Part shown: piece by piece, positions 12,222-22,636 of the stretch
Layout of the letters: each line of letters begins with the position of its first letter
Position numbering within the stretch: the stretch's first letter is position 1
Assembly: GCA_001692895.1 (NCBI GenBank)
Contig: KV748180.1
Location: 3,218,195 to 3,282,194 of the forward strand
Length of the DNA stretch: 64,000 nt
Reading direction: 5' to 3'
Origin: Cenococcum geophilum 1.58
Taxonomy: Eukaryota; Ascomycota; Dothideomycetes; Gloniales; Gloniaceae
Translations under genes and position numbers: made by a program
The notes under the pieces: generated by a model
What the model was told of the DNA's origin: nothing
Databases searched by the model: none
What the model saw: only the letters and a program-made list of their open reading frames with translations

Positions 12222-12659
12222 AGCGTAAGCGTATTTACTACGCGCCTTAGGAGGGCAGTAGAATTGGAGCCTCTGCGGCAACAAACTCCTCTTAGCGTCA
12301 CGCGTATATAAGGAGCTAAAGATCTTATAACTTATAGAGTAGGTTTTTCTCTATAATTTAGTATAATTTTTATGTCGATAAGTATTATGGGAGGGTAGAT
12401 TAATTTCGTTAAAGTTAATAAGGTCTTCTCATATAAACGGTGTTTAGGTTTTCTATAAATCTCGCCAAAGTCCCTCAGACCAAGAAAACGATTACCGTCC
12501 TAAATTAGCTTATATCCGCAATCGATTTCTTGGTCTGAGCTTCTGAGGTAACTTTATAATGCGTGCGCATTTCAGATTTGTCAGGTAAACCCATAGAAAG
12601 TAAAAATTACCAAGCATTAAATTAGATCTTACAAGACATCGAGCACAACATCGTTTAAT
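12222..12659. other. Transition from RIP-mutated to normal DNA; stem-loop at 12474-12539
   Basis: No gene is seen. Composition shifts from TA-rich to balanced across this stretch. A stem-loop with 20-bp imperfect arms (ctcagaccaagaaa ... tttcttggtctgag) lies at 12474-12539 and may be a small foldback remnant. Confidence 0.55.
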
Positions 12660-13170
12660 TTTGACGATTTTTACACCCCCCATACACCCATCCTTTAATT
12701 AACGCCATGCCTCCCTCATCTACCATCATAATTAAGGACGATGATACTTCCTCCTCTGCCATTTCTGATCAGTTTACCCACTCTGGCGACGACGACGCGT
12801 CGAGCTACTCTACACCAAATACACCACCCGTAACCACCCCTAAGTCGCCTCGTAAAAGGCGCAGGTTAGCTACTTCTTCTTGGCACAGCGCTCGCGCCCG
12901 CGCCCACGCCTATGCGTATATACGGTATTCTGTTCAAATGGGTCACGACGAGTCGATGTATTAACGCGAACAGGGCTAGCTGGGCGGCCGCAGCGGCGCT
13001 CAACAGTTAGAGCCTGGGGTGGGGATAGGTAAGGCAAATACGAGGTAATACTTTGGGTATGGGCGCGCAATAGTCGCGCACTAATGTAGATACAAACAAC
13101 TTAAATTTATGTGATATTCTAACTTAATCAGTAGGGAGTGTCCATGCATCAATTGGGGGTGTCCAATTAC
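12660..13170 (+). mobile_element. hAT-related remnant with C-rich subterminal repeats
   Basis: The left edge (12672-12690, tacaccccccatacaccca) and right edge (13128-13166, containing attgggggtgtcc) carry inverted copies of an ACACCCCC motif. The right edge, with gtgatattctaacttaat just inside it, matches the right end of the hAT-type MITE at 18858-19512 in the same order. I read this as a deleted relative of that family enclosing a small ORF. Exact ends and a target duplication were not found. Confidence 0.45.
12707..12964 (+). CDS. Small basic/serine-rich ORF, possibly a transposase N-terminus
   Basis: An 85-residue frame with a good start context (gccATGcc). It is rich in Ser, Thr and Asp in its first half, has a PRKRRRLA nuclear-localisation-like basic patch near residues 48-56, then an Ala/Arg/Tyr run. 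No domain is recognised. It lies between the ACACCCCC inverted repeats of a hAT-like remnant, so it may be the first exon or N-terminal stump of a hAT-type transposase; fungal ones often begin with such a disordered stretch. It has no RIP stops. It could also be a chance ORF in GC-richer DNA. Confidence 0.35.
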   Translation: MPPSSTIIIKDDDTSSSAISDQFTHSGDDDASSYSTPNTPPVTTPKSPRKRRRLATSSWHSARARAHAYAYIRYSVQMGHDESMY

Positions 13171-13496
13171 CGCTGCCTAAATTTTAAGCTTTAAATATTT
13201 TTTAAAGCTTTAGAATTAATTGTGTGGTTATTATATAGTAATTCAGTAGGGTTCGTCATCCTAAAAATGCGCTCGGCCGGAGACTTTTGACGTGGGACTG
13301 TAAAGATAAGGTAGGCGCACTCTACTGGCGTGGCCTAATACATTATAGGCGGGCGGACACAGGGATTTGATTATGCGCGAAACCCACTCTACGCGATAAG
13401 CACCGATAAACACATACTATCATTGGACGACTAATTCAGTATTGTAAATCCGTTAGAAAGGCGTGATGAATTTCGTTTCTTCCGCCTAAACCGCTC
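13171..13496. other. Intergenic, nothing recognised
   Basis: Balanced composition with a small AT palindrome (aagctttaaatattttttaaagctt, 13188-13212). It holds the 3' flank of the minus-strand gene that ends at 13497. No coding signal was seen. Confidence 0.5.
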
Positions 13497-14302
13497 CTAA
13501 CACTTCCCGCAATTCAGACAAACGCGAGCAAGCTTCATTACAGCACTTTCCAGTCCTCGCTTGCAGTCAAATGACCATACTGCCTCGATGTTGCCATGAA
13601 GGTCCTCGACACCGTTACCATCGCCACCCCTTCTAACAGGTACTGTGACACTGACCCTTCCCACTGTTTTCTCAACCCTTCCTCCATCATCGCCGTCCAT
13701 TGTACAGATACCAAGTATATCGGCAAGCCCATTGTCAGTAAGGAAGCCCCCCACTTGCCTGGCAAAGTCCTCAGGTACTTCTTCGGTATCGTACATCTCA
13801 TCGCCGTTAATATTGAAGCCATATTCATATGCTTGGAGCTCGCCCTCGAGAAATCTCCAAGAACGCGGTACGGTAACACCCCCAAAGACATTACCATTGG
13901 CTGGGACTTGCCAAGGTGTAGATACGTTGCCGTATTCAACTACTCGCTCACCAGGGTCGATCTTGAAGTGGTTATGCAAGAGTGCCAACCCAAGCCGAAG
14001 TTGGACGCCATGTTCCTCGAAAATAGTCCTGCGTGATAGGATTAGCAATGATGCAGTATATCATAGAGACCAGCCTCCCTTGCGATTGCAGTGGGTACAT
14101 ACTTTAGTTCAGCAAGATCGCTTCTCTCCCCCATCGAGGCCAACTGCATTGAGAGCCGGGTATTCGACTCGTGCAAACTCGGCAATTCGTTGAAGATTGA
14201 GGTTCTGTCGATCATTGTGCGCACATTCATGACTTTTGAGCACGCCATACCTGACCTGCAATTAGCTTGCATCCAAGTGAATAAGAAAGCGTGAAGACCC
14301 AC
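13497..14302 (-). CDS. Uncharacterised fungal protein, two visible exons
   Basis: The second exon is complement 13497-14028 and ends CLNCGKC then TAG. An intron at 14102-14029 (74 nt) has a perfect GTATGT donor, a tgctaat branch point and a cacgcag acceptor. Splicing joins ..SDLAELK to TIFEEHGVQ in frame, giving an ...LALLHNHFKIDPGE... core that resembles an unnamed Pezizomycotina family with an LLH.HF segment and an STPW motif. No catalytic motif is known to me. The 5' end is unsettled: ATGs lie at 14272, 14248, 14230 and 14215, and gctaattgcag near 14260 could be the acceptor of an upstream intron. A second open minus frame ends at a GGGGGAG run just before the donor, so a one-base frameshift is possible. 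It is divergent from the regulator starting at 14931. Confidence 0.6.
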
Positions 14303-14930
14303 CTATTTTGAGGCAGGTTCTGCTTTAAGCTGTCTAGTGGCGTACGATGAGGGTGCCAAGTCGGAAATTGATGGATTCCCGGTGGTATTTATATTCGGCG
14401 CCTCCGGTGTACAAGGTGGCAGGCTCTCAGATAAGACACGTTGCTGCCTTGCAGGGCTGCCAAACGCATCGGTGAATGATCACCCAACACCGCTCAGCAT
14501 CCACCCTGTCTATTACATCCGCTCATCGAGGCTTGCACTGGCGAGCCAACCGGGCACAAAGTCCCTCCGTATTTCTATGCCTCTGGGCGCTCAAAACATG
14601 CCTAGAGAGGTGGGGGGGCGCAGGTCCTGAGTGGCTCCACGTTGAGCCAGCTGCAGTCAGGTTCCTAACCTAGCAAGAAATGGGTTGTCGAGGTGGTGAG
14701 TTGAATCTCGTGATTGTGCGTGCTGCAATACCCAATAGCAAGAATGAGCACTTTAGCGTTATATGATAAACCCCCCGACTCATCGGGGCCGGCTCGACGG
14801 GTGGGAACCCTTCACCGAGCGGAATACTCAGCGAATAAAGTGCAACACTCATATTGCTCAGACAACTCCACTAGTCCGTTTCCGTCTGCCTCTAAGCTCC
14901 TTAGAAGCTTCGCAAATCCACGCTCAATAA
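14303..14930. promoter_or_regulatory. Divergent intergenic region between two genes
   Basis: About 630 bases separate the minus-strand gene from the Zn2Cys6 regulator. Overlapping frames here have no protein-like character, so I treat it as shared upstream sequence, possibly with untranslated or unrecognised 5' exons. No TATA box stands out. Confidence 0.4.
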
Positions 14931-17145
14931 ATGGACCGCACGATGAACGACGATGATGAGTGGTTCACCGCTTTTTGGGGAGAGTCAATAGAAAGTTTTC
15001 CTACGAGTCCTGAGAGAGATACCGCTCGAATCGCGTCTGGAGGTAATTGGTCTGAAGAGAGCGATGAGAGCTTCGAGGAGATATCAATCCCTAATAGGAG
15101 TCGTGTCCCCATATGGGATGCTGGGTACGGACCTTCTGATTCTAAGATCAACTGCAGAAATACTGGAACAGAAATGTTCAGCGTAGAAGTTCCCCCAGCG
15201 GGGCGGATTACTTCGCAGTTAGTCCTCTTGGCCTTGTCACTGCACATATTCTGAGCGAGGTTTTCCGCACTGTTAGCGCAGACTACTGATTGAGAGCAGT
15301 TATGGTATTATACGCCACACCTCCGAAGGTTCTCCGCGAAGAACCCGCCAGCCAGCCGAGAATACCGAGCATCAGAAGGCGGCCACTCTCCAACCATTCG
15401 CGGATTTGCAAAGCGTGTGGAATCCTTTAGCCACAGAAGTAGCTGTGCAGCCAAAGATACCTACAGATCCTAAATCCATAATTACCGAGGAACGCAAGTT
15501 CTTAGAAAGCATGAAAGCGCAAATCGAGAAGCGACTTCGTGCATTAGACCAGCTTCAAACAGGAAGAGCTACAGAAGGACGAACACATGTTCCCGGAATT
15601 ACAATCGGTCGTAAAGGCGAGGAAGCTGAACGTGCGAGAACGTATACTGTAAGGAGCTTTGCTAAACAAGTGTTGTTCTAAGAGTCCGCTAATAACGAAA
15701 CTGCTGCAAATGAAGTCGAATATTCAAAATCGAGACTATCACTCTGTCAAACGCACGAGTCCTGTAGCGATTCAGCATCAAGGATCTCCAAGCTTAAAAG
15801 CAATCAAGAATCCTAAGCAAAACGTGGAAGGAAAACGACTCAGCCGGAGGGGAGGACGGCCAGGCGGAGACACATGCATCCGATGCAAACATCAGAAATT
15901 GAAGGTCTGTATTTGCTTTAATATCGTGAAGGTACAACTTGATGATGTGCTATAGTGCAAAGGAAGAGCTCCTTGCGAAGGGTGCCGGAAGCTCAAGTTA
16001 TGGGCACCGATTTGCGTGCCTGCCGGCTTCGCGAGTGATAGGGTCTATATACGTGGTAGGACTGTTTTCGGGTTCAAAATCCCCCTTGGGATGTATATTG
16101 ATATTCTGCAGGGCTGTACAAAGCTCGTATGAGTAATTTAATTTCCAATGTTGCAAATTGGATCCCTATGAATCCGTTCGTTGCACCTCCGACCATCACA
16201 GTTTCAAACGGCTTCCCTGTGACATTATCTCTTGAAGTACAAGAATACACACCACACAATACGAGCGCCCTAATACATGTCATATGGCGTGGCATGGAAG
16301 CTGGAACAATTCCGCCTCAGGTTCAAAGCAGTCCATTTGGACTCAATCCAAGGAGATATGATGTGAGAATTATCGATTCCTACCTGGACGAAATGGTGCC
16401 ACATCTTATAGAGAGTGTTGCCAAAGAGAGCCCTCAACTGATTAGAGTGATCCTGCTACGGGCATACAGTCAGAGTCAAAGGGATGATTGGATAGAAGGA
16501 GCGGCAGGTGTAAGTACAGCTTGTGTTTCTTAAAAGATGACATATCATTCTGACCCAATTGTCCAGAACCTGCTCATCAAAGTGTCCTTGCGGCTTTGGG
16601 CGGCGCAAACCATATTCTTCAAGTCGCATTGGAGGATTGACTCTGGCGCTGAAGTTGTACAAATGGCACCCCTTGATATCCCTGGCTATTGGAATGGCGT
16701 GACACTCTTACCTCGCCTTATCAACCAGCAATTGGACGCTCTCTTCGAGCAGCGGATGGCTGATCTGGAAAAGGAAATCCTGTACCATCTGCAAGTAGCG
16801 ATGCATAAAAATCGCCGTGACTTGTGGTTCTCCATCTTCCTTAGCACTTTCCTAGTGCTCCATAGTTTGGAAAAGGATTCCTGGAATCTCCACGCTTGGA
16901 TGTCGGAAGTGCGCCGCGATGGCGGAGCAAGTTGGCCATTGGAAACCAAGCCAGAGGTGTATAATGACCAAAATACTCATCTTGCGCATCTTTTGTGTGC
17001 ACACTATAAGTCCATTTGCAAAGGTAGTACGCCGCTCACTCTCGATTGGACGCGCCCAAGCACCAAAAAAATAGTACACAATGACGAACTCACTGCTCAG
17101 TTCTTGCAAGGGATCAGCGAACTGATCAACAAACAAGGTTTTTGA
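14931..17145 (+). CDS. Zn(II)2Cys6 transcription factor, six exons
   Basis: Fungal binuclear zinc-cluster regulator, expected in the nucleus. My exon model is 14931-15217, 15282-15648, 15716-15904, 15956-16055, 16112-16509 and 16567-17145 (TGA). The five introns are 64, 67, 51, 56 and 57 nt, all GT-AG, with gctaat or ctgac branch points in introns 2 and 5. Exons sum to 1920 nt (639 aa) with frame kept throughout. Residues 1-95 are acidic, and 164-188 look like a coiled coil. A basic SRRGGRPGG stretch near 261-269 precedes the cluster C-x2-C-x6-C-x5-C-x2-C-x9-C at 272-301 (CIRCKHQKLK | CKGRAPCEGC). Intron 3 falls between the second and third pairing positions, directly before Cys282. The C-terminal 320 residues resemble the helical middle-homology region (LLIKVSLRLWAAQ..., FSIFLSTFLVLHSLE). 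Target and ligand are unknown. The cluster is central rather than N-terminal, which is uncommon. No stops of RIP type. Splice sites are predicted, not confirmed. Confidence 0.8.
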
Positions 17146-17179
17146 TTACCGCTTTCAAGGGTTTCTATGTTGATTGCTA

Positions 17180-17674
17180 ATGACTTCAGAAGAACTCCAA
17201 CGACTGAAAGCGCAGGGGGATGCACGCTTCACACGAGAGGACAACAGCAGCTTAGATCTGCTCTTTACGTCGAAGCTACTTATAGACTGACTAAAGATTA
17301 GCAGTCATGGAAAGCCCCACACGTATGCTCATGATGAAGCGGGGTCATGGGTTAACTTATTTCAGTGTATGCACCACCCCAATATCCCCAAGCTCTACGA
17401 CTGAGATTCACGTTGCGGATTACCTTTGCCTTTCAGCCTCATGCACACTGCTGAGATTTTGCTCCCTAATGCTTCTTTCATTACAAAGTACGAAGAACAC
17501 CATGAAGCTTTTCCAAAGGTTTCCAACGATTTCCAAATGTTCAACTTAGCGAAAAACATCTTCCCTCCTTTGACGAAAGGGCTGCAGGACGCCAGTGGCG
17601 CGGTAGAGAATTGCCCTGCAGCGGTTGTTGTTTCTGTCAATTTTGCGCATGTCAATTTAGTAGCGTGGCTCTGA
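17180..17674 (+). pseudogene. Broken or spliced gene fragment, unrecognised
   Basis: Thirty-five bases after the regulator, ATG at 17180 opens 36 codons (MTSEELQRLKAQGDARF...) then TGA. Further coding-like sequence follows in other frames: HGKPHTYAHDEAGSWVN at about 17305-17356, and LMHTAEILLPNASF onward to TGA at 17674. A GTGTAT donor near 17366 and a cctttcag acceptor near 17435 would join the last two in frame. The piece resembles the middle of a CYP7/8-like cytochrome P450 (an F....P.L..GL segment), but no haem-binding cysteine motif is present and I am not confident. Either a truncated gene or a remnant at the island edge. Confidence 0.35.
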
Positions 17675-17845
17675 TGTCACTCACCGTGCTAAGTAAAGTC
17701 CAAGCATCGCAGGTAGCAGCTATTGTCGCGAAATACAAGTTGAGAACGGTAAAGAGATGGCCAGGCTTAGGTTTTTAATCCATAATCAATATTGATTAGT
17801 GATGATTGAATATTGAATATTGAAGCTTTTCGCGCAGACTTGCTA

Positions 17846-17933
17846 TTAAGCAAGCAAGCCAAGCCGGAAAGCCTTAGCTTGCTGGCCCGCTTGGCTTCAT
17901 AGGCAAAATAGTTGGCTTGCTTAGCTTGCTTAA
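17846..17933. repeat. Imperfect palindrome at the island edge
   Basis: ttaagcaagcaagccaa at 17846 faces ttggcttgcttagcttgcttaa ending 17933, with a second inner pair (gccaagccgg / ccgcttggct). It marks the point where normal DNA gives way to TA-rich RIP-mutated DNA. Possibly a tiny foldback element. Confidence 0.6.
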
Positions 17934-18148
17934 ATTCTTATTTAATTTTATATATAAAATTAAGCCTAAGCCACTAAATTAGCTAAAAAGCTCCTCTGTA
18001 GCCCTAATCTACAGTTATTATATTATAAGATTATATAAGGATAATATAATAAGGAAGTTCATATCGTATAGTAGTAAGGAAGGCTTTAGTAGAAAGGCTC
18101 TAGTAGAGAGGAAGATTCTACTAGCAACTCTAACGGTTAGCTACTAGT

Positions 18149-18341
18149 TGTGACGGCTCGAACCATCGAACAAATGTCTCAACAGAGACTTGAACGAATG
18201 CTTGCAAGATCAAGCGAACGAATGCTGTATTACGAAGATATTAAGCTAAGGAGCAAGAGAAGGTGGTGAGGCCACGTCTATATACACATGCCAAGTCTTA
18301 AGCGAACCCCTGACTAGGTGACGCGCTCCAGCGCCGTCACA
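18149..18341 (-). repeat. Solo LTR 1 (193 bp)
   Basis: Begins tgtgacggctcg and ends cgccgtcaca, with ctagt duplicated on both sides (18144-18148, 18342-18346). On the minus strand it carries a tatatag promoter-like box. It has no internal coding sequence next to it, so it is a solo LTR. It is markedly less RIP-mutated than its surroundings. Confidence 0.8.
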
Positions 18342-18492
18342 CTAGTTATCCTAATTATAGTAAACTTATTACCTTATCTACTAGATTTTTAAAGCCTATT
18401 CTTAAATAGCTACAATTATACTATAAGGTAGTGATAATATTAGGGTAAAGCTTTAAGTAATATAGCTTTAGTAAATTATTAGCTTTACTAAA

Positions 18493-18704
18493 TGTAACGG
18501 CGCTATCGCACATTACCTGCCAAATTCTGCCATATTCTGCCGACCCGCGATTGGCTCGCCTGGAGCTAGCGCCTTGGCGACTCACCCTATATATTTGTTT
18601 ACATCGGTCCTGGCGACCCCTTTTTCCCTTCTCCTTAGCTTAGTATCTTCGTAATACAGCATTCTACAAGTTTCGGTTCAGAGGCATTTATACAAGCCGT
18701 AACA
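18493..18704 (+). repeat. Solo LTR 2 (212 bp), related and opposite to solo LTR 1
   Basis: Begins tgtaacggcgct and ends agccgtaaca, with ctaaa duplicated on both sides (18488-18492, 18705-18709). Its segment at 18627-18662 is the reverse complement of 18218-18255 in solo LTR 1, so the two belong to one family in opposite orientation, about 150 bp apart. Confidence 0.8.
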
Positions 18705-18857
18705 CTAAACGCCTATTTATAGTTATTACTTATAGCTAATATAGCTAATATATTAACTCTTGCTACTAGTAAAGTATAAGGTTGTTTGCTAGTAGGTAAT
18801 TATTTAGTAGTAGTAATAAAGTCTTTTAAGCTTTATATTTATTTAATATATTAATAA

Positions 18858-19512
18858 GGTGACCACTATTCATACACCCCCTACCTTATTTGGTTTGGAC
18901 GCTTCCTCATTAAGTTAGAACATCACGTGCGTTTGACTTGTTTGCGCCTGCATCGCGAAAATCAAAGTGCGCGCCATGTAAGTTCCACGACCACGACACC
19001 ACGATTAAGTCTTAATTTTAGTTATAGTACAAGCAGTAGAGTCTAAATTGGATTTGGAACGCGCCAAAGAAGCGATTAATTAGATTACGTAGTGCTTTAT
19101 AAGGCGTCGCGCGAACTAATTTAGATGCCTCCGCGCCCGCGCCCGCGCCTGCGCCCGCGCCCGGTAGGAGTCTGGCTAGTATTTCGCTCAAATACTAAGG
19201 GCTCTCTACAAGTAAATTTGTTGACGCGATTGGAAATTATAGAGCTAGTTATAGAGCCAATTGACTAACTATGGCGACGCTCTAAAATTGCAGGCTCTTG
19301 GATGCGAAGTTGAAGTGTCAATTTAGATGGGCGCGCACTTTGATTTTCGCGATGCAGGCGCAAACAAGTCAAACGCACGTGATATTCTAACTTAATAAGG
19401 AAGCGTCCAAACTAAATAAGGAAGCATCTAAACCAAATAAGGTAGAGGGTGTATGCGTATTAATTGGGGGGTGTACATGTATCATTTAGGGGGTGTATAA
19501 ATAGTGGTCACC
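18858..19512. mobile_element. 655-bp hAT-type MITE with 8-bp target duplication
   Basis: Terminal ggtgaccactatt and aatagtggtcacc are inverted, and attaataa is duplicated on both sides (18850-18857, 19513-19520); eight bases is the hAT hallmark. A second inner inverted pair of about 70 bp (cgtgcgtttgacttg ... and its complement at 19320-19390) adds to the fold. The right side has extra copies of tccaaactaaataaggaagc and ggggggtgtac repeats. The centre holds a cgcgcc tandem run (19130-19162). It encodes no protein and is barely RIP-mutated. Confidence 0.85.
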
Positions 19513-20288
19513 ATTAATAAAGCTCTAAGCTATTAGTATAAATATAATTACCTCTAGCTAATAACGCGTATATATATCTTAGTAGTAAATAAGCTAATAG
19601 AATATTTAAGGAAAAACTTAGTTGCTCTATATATTAAAGCTAAAGCCGTTTAATGTATTACCTTTAATTAGCTACTCCAGGTAATTTACCTATATATTTT
19701 AGTAGAAGACCTTATAATAAAGATATAGTAGAACAGCTATATAGTAGACAGGCGTATTATTAAGCTTTTTAAAATACTTCTATAGCTTTAGCTAGCCGTA
19801 ATTAAAGTTACTTATATAGCAATCCTTAATTATATCTTAATCTAGGCAATTATTTAAAGTTACGTTAATTATGCAATCCTTTCTCTTTTTAAAAAGCTTA
19901 AGTAGCTAATTAAGTATAGAAATAACCTACCTTTAGCTTTAAGTATCTTTATAAAATCTTAAACTAGTAATAAAATCTTAATATAGTTATTAATAATACT
20001 CTAGTTGTAATTATTTAAGGTACCTACTACTATAATAGGCAGTAGTAGAGGAACCTTCTGTTATTTAGTATATAAAGGAGCTGTTTCCTTATATTTATTT
20101 ATTATATATTATATAATTAAGTTAATTAGGCCGTGGAGGATAACGGCTTATAAAAAGGTATTATAATAACTATTCTACCTAGTCTTAACTAGCTTTACTA
20201 CTTCTAGTATTTTAAAATTATAGCCTAGTAAGGCCTCTTACTTAGCCTTTTAGTAGAATTTAAATAGTTAATAAAGCTGCGGTATATT

Positions 20289-20344
20289 TGTTACGGAACT
20301 TGGCAGAACTTAGATGGTAGAACTTAGTAGAACTTCGCACCGGC
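20289..20344 (+). repeat. Gypsy-C left LTR, first 56 bp
   Basis: Starts tgttacggaacttggcagaa and carries the tandem cagaactta units also seen at 49997-50052. It is cut by Gypsy-A copy 2, whose target duplication ccggc is 20340-20344, and resumes at 33924. Confidence 0.88.
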
Positions 20345-20650
20345 TATAACAGGACTAGCCCAGTTACAGTAGGAATGTCTCGGTAAAACACTCGACAGAT
20401 AAATTCCGACGCTTTGACTAAATTCTGCCAGATTAATTGAATTTTACCAAAGTCCGTTAAAGACCGCGTGCGTATATATGCACGCATCGACCACCAAGCC
20501 CTTAACTATTTAATTATACGATTCTCTTATTATTCCCTTTCTCTTCTTTACGCAACGTCTTGTTCTTAGCAAGAGCTATATACCCTTAAATTTAGATAGA
20601 ATTTATATTATTCCTTTAAATCTTCTCTAAAGTCTTTTCGCGCCCTTATA
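20345..20650 (+). repeat. 5' LTR of Gypsy-A copy 2
   Basis: 306 bp, tataacaggac to gcgcccttata (TGTAAC...TTACA before RIP). Same length as its partner at 33613-33918, differing by scattered C/T and G/A changes. Confidence 0.9.
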
Positions 20651-20680
20651 TTACGTTACGTTAATACTAATACCCTTAAA

Positions 20681-21760
20681 ATGGCAAACGAACTCAAATC
20701 CGCTACGATAACTATTATAACCCTAGTTAGGGAATAAATGACTATAATACAATAGTCCTTTATAGATGCCTTAGCCTAGTAATAAACTATACTAAAAGCT
20801 TAGCATTAATAATCGATTAAAGCAATATATAAAGAACTCTATAACGCTAAAGTACTCGCGTTAGAGACCCTAATAGCAACACCTATAAATAAAATTAAAA
20901 TAACTATATATAAACCTAACCCATTAAATATAAACCCTAAACCAGTAATAGCAGTTTAACCTATACCTATAATAAACCTAGTACCTACTATATAATCCAA
21001 AAAGCTCCCTAACCCTCTAATATTTAATAGAAATTAAAATAACCTATATCCCTTTATAACTAAGCTCCGTCTTAAACTTTTAATAAACTATAACTAATAC
21101 CCTACTAAAGCTAGTAAGATTAGCTATAGAATATCTTATTTAAGTAAAAACGCTACACAAACTATAGACCTATTCTTCTATAACGGCACCTTCGTTAATT
21201 TTAAAATCTTTATCTTTTTACTAAAACGAATATATAATAACGCTAGCCGCGAACATATAGCTGTTACTAAACTTAAAAACCTATAATAACGGAACCGAGA
21301 CTTTACTAGCTTCTTTTCGGAATTTTTAGGCCTTATTAGTAAACTAGATTGGAATAAAGCCGCTAGAGTTACTGCCCTCCATTAAGCTATTTTAGATAAA
21401 ATTAGAGTATAGTTAGTAGGTAGAGAACTGCGAAAGAACTTACCTAAATTTGCTATAATATATTAACGAATTAATAAGGACCTTTAATATAATAAATAGA
21501 CTTATTCCCTAAAGCCAACTATACCTTGCGTTTAAAACTTTATAAAATTAGTATATACCTTAAAGCGCGATCCGTCTCCAAAACCTAAAAGCCCTATATA
21601 TAACCCTATAAACCTTAATGCTACCTAATTTTATATACCCTTAGGAACTAATAAATAAAGAACATACGCCGCAAATAGAGAATATTTTAGATATAGAAAA
21701 AGGGATATATTTAAAGGGATTGCCGAACTTACCCTTTTAAAAAGGTTCGCCGTAGCTCCT
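20681..21760 (+). pseudogene. Gypsy-A gag pseudogene
   Basis: From ATG 20681 the frame reads MANELKSATITIITLVRE and continues, with RIP-type stops, into a retrotransposon-gag region (FTSFFSEFLGLISKLDWNKA at about 21301-21360, then a VGRELRKNLPKF segment). Capsid protein of the particle in life; here unusable. An 18-bp tandem (tatacttattctataaat-like, three units) follows at about 21772-21826. Confidence 0.75.
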
Positions 21761-22554
21761 CTTAGTTCTTAAGTTATACTTATTTTATAAATTATACTTA
21801 TTCTATAAATTATACTTAGTTGCTATAAAGTATCTTACCTTTAGTTAATTTGGAAAATAAATTATCCTAAGGCTAAGTTGCGCCTTAGGATAAGAAGTGG
21901 AAGAGTATAAGTATCTAGGCTCTTCTAGCGTTAATATATAATATAACTCCCTTAATATACTTAGCGAAATTTAAATACTTAGAAAATAGAAGAAAGTATA
22001 AATCCTTATAAATAGCGGAGCTACTAGTATAGGCTTTATTAATATAAACTACGCAAAAACTTAATGCTTAAATTTAAGGAAACTTAATAAGCCCTAAGGC
22101 CTATAAGGCTTTAATAGTAAGCCTTTAATATACGGCGAACTAACGTACTACGCTCTTATAAAGATGCGGATAGGCGAATACCTTAAATATATTTCCCTAT
22201 TTATAACACCCTTAAAGCATTATAAGGTAATACTTGGATATAAATAGCTAAAATAACACAACCCTTTAATTAGCTAGGTTAAAGAAACACTAAAATTCCG
22301 TATAACCTACTACTAAAGTTATTGCTTAAAATACCACTTACCCTATAAACATGCATATAACTATTTAAATTTAATATAATATAAATTACCCTTACTATAA
22401 ACCCTAAACCAATATAATAAAGTTATAACTGCCGATCGCGGTAAAGAATGTAAAGATAATATATTAAAACCCCTTAAAATTTATATAATATAAGCCGCAC
22501 CCTTTTATTTGTTAGTAGGAAAATAAGACTATAAGATCTTTACTATAACACTAG

Positions 22555-22597
22555 TGTAACGGAACCTTGTAGCAAGTACTACGGTAGGTCCGTTACA
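22555..22597 (+). repeat. Aberrant 43-bp 5' end of Gypsy-B copy 1
   Basis: Starts tgtaacggaaccttgtag and ends ggtccgttaca directly before the gag leader (caattactacc). A normal family LTR starts tgttacagacgc. This end instead equals the reverse complement of the LTR terminus (..ctacaaggttccgttaca) followed by about 9 bases of the terminus in direct orientation, forming a hairpin. Confidence 0.8.
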
Positions 22598-22636
22598 CAA
22601 TTACTACCTAGTTACGGTTTCAATAAGTCAAACAAC

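Larger units (their letters stand above)
18347..20288 (-). pseudogene. RIP-degraded hAT transposase, C-terminal part
   Basis: Outside the insertions, the minus strand of this stretch reads through RIP stops as a hAT transposase. It shows KTR-stop-NSYYNTF near 20200, equivalent to the family TRWNS.YD motif. A NNYIKIL...DF.KIL region follows, then KYFKKLNNTPVYYIAV near 19790, equivalent to L.KYY..tdeTP.YyaAl.LhP. The reading order continues from 50783 back to 50244 and then from 20283 downward, which shows one transposon split by Gypsy-C. Solo LTRs 1 and 2 and the 655-bp MITE also landed in it. Its ends are not located. Confidence 0.65.

Noticed and set aside
1-12600. A changed genetic code with TAA/TAG read as glutamine, suggested by transposon proteins readable through stops
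   Set aside because: Stops replace Trp (TGG) as well as Gln codons and coincide with general CpA-to-TpA change, while the island genes use normal stops. RIP explains it.
13645-14193. A 182-codon plus-strand frame over the minus-strand gene
   Set aside because: It is antisense to a frame that has a good intron and a conserved core, and has itself no recognisable features.
14337-14956. Overlapping plus- and minus-strand frames between the two divergent genes
   Set aside because: No protein-like composition, no splice pattern and no shared frame; better read as upstream sequence.
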